DNA from: Corbicula japonica | Lineage: Eukaryota; Mollusca; Bivalvia; Venerida; Cyrenidae | Assembly (NCBI GenBank): GCA_038501625.1 | Contig: JAZAYU010000085.1 | Span: 2,057,693 to 2,121,692, forward strand | DNA length: 64,000 nt | Direction of reading: 5' to 3' | In this document: one piece after another, positions 44,681 through 54,519 of the stretch | Layout of the letters: the number at the start of each line of letters is the position of its first letter | Numbering within the stretch: position 1 is the first letter of the stretch | Program-made: the position numbers and the translations under genes | The notes under the pieces: model-generated | What the model was told of the DNA's origin: nothing | Databases searched by the model: none | What the model saw: only the letters and a program-made list of their open reading frames with translations

Positions 44681-45834
44681 TGCTTGAAAGTTTGCAAGTA
44701 CCTTTTTGACTCTGTCTTATGCTCCACTTTACAATTTTAAGAGATCCAACAAGTGTAAAATGGGAAAATACGCATGTCGCCAAATTAATAGAAACTTAAA
44801 AAAAAACACTGCCAAAATAAGAAAGGCAAAGAGAGCACGAGTTTATAATTTGATTAATTTTAAAAAAGACATCACTAACAATTAAGAAATACGAGAACCC
44901 AGGGGGTACAGATATGGCATCTATAATGACACTGAATGCATTTTACGACACAATTTGTGTATCTAATTGCTGCATTGAAAATGGTTAACATTTATTTTTG
45001 TCGTTTCCTCTAAGGGCGTTGGGAATAAAAACATTGAAATATTTTTCTCTGTCAATGAACTGCTAGCTTTGGCAGTTCAAATTTTAGCCATGGTTTCTTT
45101 TATTGTTTCACTGTAATCTATAGATATGTGATAAAGTGGTACCTTTTCACGCAAAATTGTGAACTTTGAAAATTTCACGAGGTAATCTTGTAAGAATGCA
45201 AGACGTATAATTTAGGAAAACTTATAACAAAAGCGGCTCTTTGTCTTTTTGACGAAGTTTCTAACAAAATGTAGTCGCCGTGAAATTTGGACCGAAAATG
45301 GACAGTGTATGAAGAAATGGTGCTGGTGTAAGCTTTGTCAGTGAATATTTAAATTCATGGAAATGTTCGTTCTGGCTCACCAATCTGATTATTTATCATT
45401 AATCATTAATGTTATCAGTAATTCAATGTTCATTTTTCAATTACATAACCATGTTTTCACTTGAGAAATATAACGGTAAAATAACACGTTAACAAATACA
45501 TGTAGTATTGTTTGTAAAATTAGTTCTTGGACCTCTTGACGCAGAATAATTATACTGATGATATCAAATGGTGGTTTTAAAACGGGCGAACACCTACATG
45601 TAGCATGACGTTAGTTTGGTGTCAGTCGGCTAGTAACAGTTGCTCTTCTTCTAACTCATATTAGTGAAACAATTAAGTAAAAGACAAATTTGGAGGCCTG
45701 ACTGTATGAAAAACTAAACGGTCGCCCAGCTGTCTAGGTTTTTTCTTTACTTTTCTAACATGTCTTACTGTTTGCAAAATAAGGATACATTAATAACATT
45801 CATTTGAGCAAAGTATCATTGAACGACATTTAAC

Positions 45835-47605
45835 TAGTGGTGGGGTGATTAATCATAAAGTCGAAGAATCATGACGAAACCCCAAATGACGTGATCGTCA
45901 ACGATACAATCAGTCCGTCGATTATAGATGATTTTTGATATGCACAAATCTTTTTACCAGAACAGCATGTTACTAAAACCCACAATTTCATTGGTTAGTT
46001 GGCATTAAAATAAGCCAATCACTTTCATTAAATCAAATCGCCATGTCGATAGTTGCAAGATGGCTGTCCGTTGACAGGCAAGTGTTTTAAAACAAGAAGA
46101 GGTCTTTTGTTGTGTAAATGACAGGCTTTTAATCCAGCATTTAAACATTAGAAAAAATCTGAATTGAACCTGAGCGGCAGAGTCTATGTTGCCACTTTTT
46201 GGTCTTATCTTTCTGTGCAATAAAAGTCTTCGAGTTTAACTCGTTACTGTAGTACAACAACAACACGGAATAAGCAAGATGGAAACTAAGTGGGCAGGTT
46301 ATAGTTTCGCACTTTGGTCCCGGTGGATTTTTTTAGATATTTTGGGTACCCGAGAATAAAATGCATTAGAATTAATGTTTGAAATAAAGATGAAAGATTT
46401 TGTTAAAAATTGCATGGTTTACATGATAGTAAATGGGATGCTGACTGCTAAAACATGTATATGCTAGCTCTGCATGTTGTAAGTTGTGCATTTGTCGGAT
46501 GGGAAAACAGCTTTCAGAGACGAGGACATGAAAAACTTGATCATCAGGTATTTCAGTGACAAGTACTGAAAAAAAGTAGCTGGATGGGGAACACTTTCCT
46601 GGTGCTTGGGTTATTAGGGATAGTTGAAATATTGACCAGAAAGGGGTTAGATGAGTAAACTTCATGCAGGAAAAAATGCAGGCTTTCAAACATGCAGGAA
46701 TTTGGATAGATTTTCATGTGAAAATCAGGGTTGGGGGTAAACTTAAATATCTCCATATTTTCTGAAGGATATGTATTTTAGTACAGTTGCCAATAATTTG
46801 AAAGCTACTATTCTTATGCAACACAGAAAATATAATAACAACATTTTATTAATGCAATTTAATTTTTTCAAACAGAATAACATTGCACCCACTGGCAAAG
46901 TTCGGAAAACTGCTCGGAAACTGTACCCTGCGCCCTAAATAAACAGCGAATTTTTACGGATTACTCTAGATTTGAGCAAGTGTATTAAGCATTATGATGC
47001 AAAAAGGATCAAAGCTTAGTTTGGATAACTTACAGACATGTTAAATAGAGTAGTTCATGCGAAAGTCATGGAAGGAATGTGTCAGGAAGTAAACTCGTTC
47101 CGAATAATAAACAATTTTAACATTCAGACTGGATGAACAAGAGAGTTGGCTGCCACAGTGTGTCGGAATAGCAATGTTGTTTTTGTATTTATTCAAAATG
47201 AAACAACTTGCATATCTGCATCTCCTTGGTAGCTTATACCAGCCAGGTCACATCTGTAGACTGATTGAAGATTGCCAGACATTTGATATTTTGAATAAGA
47301 ATCAACACTTCATCTCTTCAGGGTGGTAAATTAGTAATTTTAAAATCTATAACTATAGATTTTCTGTTAATTAAAAAAAATTATTATCCAAGTGAATCCA
47401 TTGGCCAATATGACTACATGAGGCCCAATAAAAGGCCAATATGAATTCACTTAATGAAAAACGTTATAAAATATTTATGTAACTAATAAAATTTAAAAAA
47501 AATAGTTCAGAAAGGCATAAGTAAATTAATCGACTTTAATTGATGATCGGTCATGAAGGAAGCCGATTAATCGATTAAATTTTTATCATCCGATTCCAAC
47601 CACTA
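45835..47605. mobile_element. hAT-like non-autonomous element with 8-bp target duplication
   Basis: The ends are TAGTGGTGGGGTGATTAATC on the left and, complemented, TAGTGGTTGGAATCGGATGA on the right. The flanks CATTTAAC (45827-45834) and CATTTTAC (47606-47613) are an eight-base duplication with one change. An 8-bp duplication with imperfect TAGTGG-type ends suits hAT. The 1.77-kb interior has no transposase. The minus-strand frames at 46005-46756 show no hAT motif. Confidence 0.6.
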
Positions 47606-47617
47606 CATTTTACCGTT

Positions 47618-47974
47618 TTTGAGATTTTGATAATTTTCTTTTTATCGATAAACGTGCAGAAGAGAAGTGTAATGGGCCTTTAATTGTTTAAAGCATTACT
47701 AATGCAGTTCAACCTCTTCATAACAGGTTGAACTGCACTTTTTGAGATTTTGATAATTTTCCTTTTATCGATAAACGTACAGAAGTGTAGTGGGCCTTTA
47801 ATTGTTCAAATCATTACTAATCAACCTCTTCATAACAGGTTGAACTGCACTTTTTGAGATTTTGATAATTTTCATTTTATCGATGAGCGTACAGGAGAGG
47901 AGTGTAGTGGGCCTTTGATTGTTAAAAACATAACTAATGCAGTTCAATCTCCTACTAACAGGTTGAACTGCACT
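47618..47974 (+). repeat. Three direct repeats (~112-123 bp) each with a 12-bp-stem hairpin
   Basis: Units start at TTTTTGAGATTTTGATAATT (about 47618, 47741, 47853) and contain TTTTATCGATAAACGT, GTGGGCCTTTAATTGTT and the hairpin GCAGTTCAACCT..AGGTTGAACTGC. The second unit has lost GCAG from the left stem. Confidence 0.8.
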
Positions 47975-48179
47975 AAAAGGAAAAAAGGCCGATCAGTAAT
48001 AACCACGTTCTCACATTGACCTTATATTCGCCCACTTGTATAATTTTATTAAAGTCTTTCACAAAAAGCTTCCGTTCCTAGCTATATAATGTAAAACATG
48101 TAAATCTTTATTAGGATCTACATGTATCATGTTATAACCTTACATTTTTTGCTAATTGGTTCATTAAAGAAAACGTGGT

Positions 48180-48506
48180 TCGCACTTTGCTTCGGAGATC
48201 TAATCACGTGTTTCATTATAGAAACAATGTTTTCTAAAATAACATTGATAAGTTTCAGTGAATGACCTATGATCGCCTTGTGTAGATCTCAACTTTCCTT
48301 AAGCAAACACATATTTTCAAAAGTATCACTCTATGCTTCTATTCGCTGAATAGGCGTATCGATTTAATATGTTTTAGTATTTGCTTGATAACAAAATCAG
48401 CTACTATAAGTTTTTACCATTACAATGATTTTAAATTCGTCATAGATATCAAGCAGTCAATGGAAACTGTAGAAAGAAATTGTTGAACGATTGGACTATA
48501 GCATTA
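48180..48506 (+). pseudogene. Relic of the IL-17-like intron 1/exon 2 region
   Basis: GCTTCGGAGATCTAATCACG and TTTCATTATAGAAACAATGT parallel 33783-33830. 48446-48505 parallels the first 60 bases of exon 2, including the CATAG acceptor, GAAGAAATTG (here GAAAGAAATTG) and GGACTATAGC for GGCCAATAGC. The frame is lost: a TGA appears and the C-V-C codons are missing because the sequence changes at 48507 to duplicated LINE A. A paralogous gene or a duplicated piece was present and was cut by the block 2 junction. Confidence 0.55.
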
Positions 48507-49871
48507 TATCCCAAATAATGGTTCACTTGACAAATTGGAAGAATTTGTGAATACATGAGTTCCAAATTTCATTTACTTTACTATTCCTTTTATTAAAGAA
48601 AATGAAGTTTTGAATTTTTTACGAAAACTAGACATAACAAAAGCAACTGGTCTAGATGGACTTAGTCCGAAATTACTTAAACTATCTGCGAATGTTATAG
48701 CTACAAGTATTACAAAGTTAATTAATAACTGTATTATCAATAATACATTTCCTAACTCCCTTAAACATGCCAAAGTTTTTCCGAGTTTTAAAACCGGTGA
48801 CAAATCCAATCCTACTAATTATAGACCAATATCGATACTTCCCGTAACATCAAAAATATTTGAACGACACATAGTGAGACACCTTTTGTCTTTCCTTAAT
48901 AAGTACACCTTAATTAACGAAGGACAATCGGGGTTTAGACAGTTGCATTCATGTCAAACGGCCCTTGTTAAAATAATTGATAACTGGTTAGGAATGCTGG
49001 TGAATTAACCGGGGCAATATTTTACGACCTCAGGAAAGCATTTGATTTAGTTGATTTCCAGCTGATTTTAAATTAACTTAAGATTTACAAATTCTCTGAC
49101 AATGCTGTCGATTTTTTTAATTCTTACCTGACCGGACGTGTTCAGAGCGTTGAAATTAAAAATAATGTATCTGAGCCGCGACCTGTTACAATGGGAGTTC
49201 CACAGGGCTCTGTGTTAGGACCTGTATCATTCCTTATGTTTATCAATGATCCACCCTTATATATCAATGATTGTTCGACCGACCTCTTTGCGGATGACAC
49301 GACTGTACATACACATGACAAAAATGTAGATATTATTAAACAAAAATTGCAGTCAGCAAATGATACAGTATTAAACTGGTGCGTAAACAATGACATGCTC
49401 CTAAATGCAGAAAAATCATCAGTAATGTTAATCGGGACACGTAACAGACTTGCACAGGTCTCAAATATTAACCTATATACTGATAATACATCTGTTGCAA
49501 ATGATACCCAACAAAGGTTTCTAGGAGTAATTATTGAAAATAAATGACTTGGAACTTACAGATTCATCATATGGTTACTCAGATTTCCCGTAAACTTACT
49601 CTCATGCAGTTATTATCTTCATACGTCTCTCAAGATTGTTTGATAAAGTATTACAATGCGTATATAACTCCCTTATTTGATTATGGTTGCTTGGTTTGGG
49701 GCGAAACTAACTCATCCAATATTTTTCAAATCGAAAAACTACAAAAACGAGCAGCGCGAATTATTTTTAAAACAGGGCTTACTACGCCTTCATCAATCAT
49801 GTTTAAAAATTTAAGCTGGCTGTCATTCCGATGTCGTATTAAATACCATATTCTTTTACTAACCTACAAAG
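48507..49871 (+). pseudogene. LINE A copy 2, reverse transcriptase, first part
   Basis: Same protein as 42333-43710 and in places better preserved: KATGLDGLSPKLLKLS has no stop here, and GVPQGSVLGP..FADDTTVH keeps the catalytic FADD. A small deletion near 48995 shifts the frame, and stops persist at 49077 and 49544. The MITE at 49874 interrupts the C-terminal region. Confidence 0.8.
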
Positions 49872-50764
49872 TACAGTCCACACTCGTTGTGTCGAACTCG
49901 CAGGGACCGTCGATTTTAATTCGAGTTATCCGAAGTTCGACACATCCGAATTGACGCCAATAAACGTATAGTATACCGTATATGCTTATTATCTATAATG
50001 AATATGCGTGTGTAACTCCAATATCAAATACATTAACATCTCAATGCATTATTCTAATAATATTTAAACCAAACATTGTTTGTATATATCAAAACAAAAC
50101 AATAAAACAAATTATGAAATTAATTTTATTTATTACATGTACTCGTACATGTACATAGGCTAAGTATCATCGTCATAATAAAGTTAAATAATCAATGTTC
50201 TCGCGTTTGACCTTCATGATTGTTGCATACCTTGTTTCATAATCATTCTCTTTGAGCGTTCTTTTTGTGCCTCTTTTTTTGTTGAGGAGTATTGACTACA
50301 TTTGGATCAGTCATTTTTGCATGTGTTTTCGTAAAGGGATGCTCGCATATTTTAAGGGCACGATGGTCACATCATTATAGTATCGCTGTTTGTCTTTACT
50401 TGCCATTAAAATATCGAAATGCATTAATTGAGTGAACAGTTTACAAACACAAACAATCATTATTGATTATTAAATAATCATGACAGTTTGCCCACCTGAC
50501 AAGCTATCACTTTGATGATACCGCGCGCATTGTTCGACCGCGTCGATTTTCACACTTCGACTTATCCGATGCCTTTACATAGGATAATTGAGCCGGCGGG
50601 TTTAAAATTTAGTTCGATTTATCAAAACATTGTTTAAGTCGAATTCGACTTAAACGGCGTAATATTATATGTGAAAAGAACAAATTTTGACGGGACCGTG
50701 AAATTAATTCGAGATAACCGATGTTTCGACTTAAGTGAGTTTGACACAACGCGTGTGGACTGTA
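49872..50764. mobile_element. pogo/Tigger-like MITE inserted in LINE A copy 2
   Basis: The ends CAGTCCACACTCGTTGTGTC and, complemented, CAGTCCACACGCGTTGTGTC continue as inverted repeats for about 26 bases with two mismatches. TA flanks both ends (49872-49873, 50763-50764). The uninterrupted sequence at 43700-43710 is the empty site (CAAAGCATTACATAAC). Length is 889 bp with no transposase. CAGT ends, TA duplication and CGAACTC-type subterminal sequence suit Tc1/mariner, pogo/Tigger group. Confidence 0.82.
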
Positions 50765-51005
50765 TTACATAACTTAGCTCCAGTGTATATAACTTCGATG
50801 TTTAAAGAACTAACATATAGCAATGCCAGGCAATTAAGATCTATTTCAAATGGGAATCTATTAGTTCCAAAATTTAACACTCTATTATACAGTAAATCAT
50901 TTTCAGTTGTTGCTCCAAATTTATGGAACTCTCTTCCCCTGATTGTAAAAACATGCAAATCAGTAAAATCATTTAAAAACATGTTAAAAAATTCCTATTT
51001 GATAA
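50765..51005 (+). pseudogene. LINE A copy 2, C-terminal part
   Basis: Resumes with LHNLAPVYITSMFKELTY and ends LWNSLPLIVKTCKSVKSF, as at 43706-43954. A one-base loss changes the last residues. Confidence 0.75.
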
Positions 51006-51314
51006 TATGTAGTGCATTGTCAGGACAATTACAGTTTAATTATGTATAAATGTTAAAAATGTTTGGGTAATGAATCTTTTGTTATAATTGCTTTTGTTAA
51101 AATTTATCATTTAAATTTGTCTGCTTTCATCCTTTTCATATTGTTCTTGAAATTTTAATTGTAACTTTATTATTTGTATTTTTTCTTTCTTTCAATTATA
51201 TTATGAGAATGTATGTATGTATGAATGTAAATTTGTAACTATTTGTACTTGTTCTTAAGAGGACCATATGTAAGAATGGCTATGCCAAATATGTTATCCT
51301 CTAAAAATAAAGAA

Positions 51315-51351
<37 letters not shown>
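51006..51351 (+). mobile_element. LINE A copy 2 3' UTR and (ATT)n tail
   Basis: Same UTR as 43955. The ATT tail is shorter (about 51315-51350). Confidence 0.75.
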
Positions 51352-51352
<1 letters not shown>

Positions 51353-51382
51353 AATAAATTCTTACATATAATACATTTTCAA

Positions 51383-51720
51383 CTTTGTCTGCATGCAGAT
51401 GCAACATTGTCGAGTTGATAGGTGGGTTACGGTTATTTTACCAAGAAAACTTTTGATTGTTTGTTCATATGAGAACCTGCTGGGTCAAGTGGAAGGTTGG
51501 TGCACCATAGAACCTGGTTTAAACCTCCAGTGAAAAATTGTTTTGTCTCTGACCGTTCCAAGGCGGTAACGACAAAGGTTCTCTTTTTCGTAAATTGTTT
51601 ATGGTGTCTTATTTGAAATTTGTCTTCTTATAAATAAATGTTTTTTCCCTCTATACTTACTGGCTGAGTAAGGTGGATGTGTTTACTGGGTGTGTATATT
51701 CCTGATATGCATATTTTACT
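51383..51720 (+). repeat. Family H dispersed repeat (duplicated with block 2)
   Basis: Counterpart of 44333-44680 with few changes. The decayed reverse segment recurs at about 51805-51945. Confidence 0.7.
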
Positions 51721-52910
51721 TTGTGCTTGAAAGTTTGCAAGTACATTTTTGACTCTGTCTTATGCTCCACTTTACAATTTTAAGAGATCCAACAAGTGTA
51801 AAATGGGAAAATACGCATGTCGCCAAATTAATAGAAACTTTCAAAAAAACACTGCCAAAATAAGGAAGGCAAAGAGAGCACGAGTTTATAATTTGATTAA
51901 TTTTAAAAAAGACATCACTAACAATTAACAAATACGAGAACCCAGGGGGTACAGATATGGCATCTATAATGACACTAAATGCATTTTACGACACAATTTG
52001 TTTATCTTATTGCTGCATTGAAAATGGTCAACATTTATTTTTGTCGTTTCCTCTAAGGGCGTTGGGAATAGAAACATTGAAATATTTTCCTCTGTCGATG
52101 AACTTCTAGCTTTGGCAGTTAAAATTTTAGCCATGGTTTCTTTTATTGTTTCAATGTAATGTGATATGTGATAAAGCGGTATTTTTTCACGCAAAATTGT
52201 GAACTTTGAAAATTTCACGAGGTAATCTTGTAAGAATGCAAGACGTATAATTTAGGAAAACTAATAACAAAAGCGGCCATTTGTCTCTTTCACGAAGTTT
52301 CTAACAAAATGTAGTCGCCGTGAAATTTGGGCCGAAAATGGACCGTATATGAAGAAATCGGTTCGGTGCTGGTGTAAGCTTTGTCAGTGAATATTTAAAT
52401 TCATGGAAATGTTCGTTCTGGCTCACCAATCTGATTATTTATCATTAATCATTAATTTTATTAGTAATTCAATGTTCATTTTTCAATTACATAACCATGT
52501 TTTCACTTGAGAAATATAACGGTAAAGTAACACGTTAACAAATACATGTAGTATTGTTTGTAAAAATAATTCTTGGACTTCTTGACGCAGAATAATTATA
52601 ATGATGATATCAAATGGTGGTTTTAAAAAGGACGAACACCTACATGTAGCATGACGTTAGTTTGGTGTCAGTCGGCTAGTAACAGTTGCTCTTCTTCTAA
52701 CTCATATTAGTGAAACAATTATAAGTTAAAGACAAATTTGGAGGCCTGACTGTGTGAAAATCTAAACGGTCGCCCAGCTATCTAGGTTTTTTTCTTTACT
52801 TTTCTAACATGTCTTACTGTATGCAAAATAAAGAATGATACATTAATAACATTCATTTGAGCAAAGTATCATTAGTAGTATCTTGGCTGGTTTGGCTGCA
52901 AACAAACATT

Positions 52911-53089
52911 ATGTAACATGACCTAGATAGCGGCCATCTTGTTACTATAAATACATGACCTAGATAGCGGCCATCTTGTTACGTAACATGACCTAGATAG
53001 CGGCCATCTTCTTGCGTAACATGACCTAGATAGAGGCCATCTTGTTTCTGTAAATACATGACCTAATTAGCGGCCATCTTGTTACTGTT
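52911..53089 (+). repeat. Five tandem ~35-bp units containing GCGGCCATCTTGTT
   Basis: CATGACCTAGATAGCGGCCA recurs with 33-38-base spacing (52917, 52953, 52987, 53020, 53057), separated by alternating GTTACGTAA or GTTACTATAAATA linkers. Each unit carries CCATCTT, the core of a YY1 site on the opposite strand; YY1 binding is an inference. Confidence 0.85.
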
Positions 53090-53548
53090 AGCGGATGCTG
53101 TAGCAACGTTACATCATCTATTGGCAGTCAATATTACATCGTAACAAATCATTATATTTTTGAAAAATAAGATCATAATAAATATATTACATCATTTTCT
53201 GAAAAACAAATTACATTATTAAAAAACGATCACAAATATTGTAATACATCATTTTCTGAAATAAACATCATTAAAAAAAAAAAAGATTACATCATTTTCT
53301 GAAAACAAAAGACACATGATAAACCGCAGTAAATATGACGTCATGTTGCTTTAGAAATTATAAAAAAATATCGCAAATACCTGTTTCTGATGTTCACTCC
53401 TTGGTGTCCGGCGACTAAATGAACATCAACGTACAAAGACATTCATAGTTCGAAAAGCGTTTCTTTCTATTCATTAACGTACCGTTTCTATTGGCTCTTT
53501 TCTTTCCTTTCATTCTTTTATTGTTAGAGTCAATAATTAGAGGATAAT

Positions 53549-53660
53549 ACACGGCTGAGCGGGGCCGAGGCGTGATAATCGGCCCGAGAGGAGCATAACG
53601 GCCCGAGGGCCGTTTGCGACCGAGGGCTGATTATCACGCCTCGGCCCCGCTCAGCCGTGT
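53549..53660. repeat. 112-base GC-rich hairpin
   Basis: ACACGGCTGAGCGGGGCCGA and GGCGTGATAATC are mirrored by GATTATCACGCC and TCGGCCCCGCTCAGCCGTGT. Inner parts (GGCCCGAGAGGAGC, GGGCCGTTTGCGACC) pair less well. It is very GC-rich in AT-rich surroundings. Confidence 0.85.
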
Positions 53661-54360
53661 TTTAACGTCTATAATACATACCTTTGTAGACATCTATTAG
53701 GACATCTTTTTTTTTAAATGTTTACTCAGGTTCTTGAGTGAGCACTTGATAATTGAACGAGTACTACGTCACGATTCAAGTATTACGTCATTAAAGTTTA
53801 ATATGTGACGTAATTCGACGAATGTTTACTTTTTCAAACAGTGCAAATCACTGACACTGTCGGTTGTTTCTTTTCTTTTTGCTTTTAAACCAGAACTTCT
53901 TTACAAAATCATTGGACAGGACGGAATATGTTTTAATGATGAATGGTAGAAGTGTTTAACGTGGTATGAGTCTGTAAAGGCTATGATTTAAGAGTGTTTC
54001 ATACTTATACCACTGCTGCGAGCTTCGAATATCTTCACCAAATAGGCTTTATTCTACCGGAAGTATGGAGAAAACGATAAGAAACAAATATTGGAAGTAA
54101 CGTGATTTTAAATCGGGATATTTCTCTGGTACGTACAATTCAGTTTTTGTTAATCATTCCAACGCTTGTGTTTAAATAGATGATTTCTTTGTCGGTTTCT
54201 TACATGTCATTATAAATCTATACAGTACGTCAGTAGAGTGGAATGCAAAATGCTTCACTGCCGAGGATTATCGATATTTTATTTTTACCTTACGAAGAAG
54301 CCGCATAAGTTAAGATATAACGATTGAAAACACAACGGAAATATTGTGACGTCGCGCGCT
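53661..54360. other. Gene-free stretch between two hairpins
   Basis: AT-rich. The flanks of the two hairpins share imperfect inverted blocks (GAGTCA..GGATAATA near 53528 and TATTATCGGATAATA..GACTC near 54490, both next to ATACATACCT), suggesting one element of about 1 kb. This is not certain. Confidence 0.4.
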
Positions 54361-54403
54361 CCTCACGCGAGGGCTGATATCATGATATCAGCGCTCGCGT
54401 GAG
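54361..54403. repeat. Near-perfect 43-base palindrome
   Basis: CCTCACGCGAGGGCTGATAT and its complement ATATCAGCGCTCGCGTGAGG meet at CATG. Confidence 0.85.
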
Positions 54404-54519
54404 GGCCGATTATATGATAATGGCCCGGTCTGGAAAATAATAGCCAAATTTACTAATCAAATGTGTTACTATAAATAGTAAGGTATGTATTATTATCGGA
54501 TAATAGACTTTATGACTCT

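Larger units (their letters stand above)
42333..45820 (+). repeat. Segmental duplication, block 1
   Basis: Everything from TATCCCAAATAATGG in the LINE A reverse transcriptase through its tail and 1.5 kb beyond (to GCAAAGTATCATT) is repeated at 48507-52873. After removing the 889-bp insertion in block 2 the two blocks differ in length by only about ten bases. Confidence 0.85.
48507..52873 (+). repeat. Segmental duplication, block 2
   Basis: Counterpart of 42333-45820, with an 889-bp MITE inserted at 49874. The right limit is GCAAAGTATCATT; beyond it the two loci are unrelated. Confidence 0.85.

Noticed and set aside
46005..46756. Minus-strand frames as a hAT transposase
   Set aside because: No BED finger, RW or hATC dimerisation motif is visible. 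The frames are short and overlap out of phase.
52911..53089. CRISPR-like array (short direct repeats with spacers)
   Set aside because: Eukaryotic context; the spacers are variable-length linkers related to each other, and there are no cas genes.
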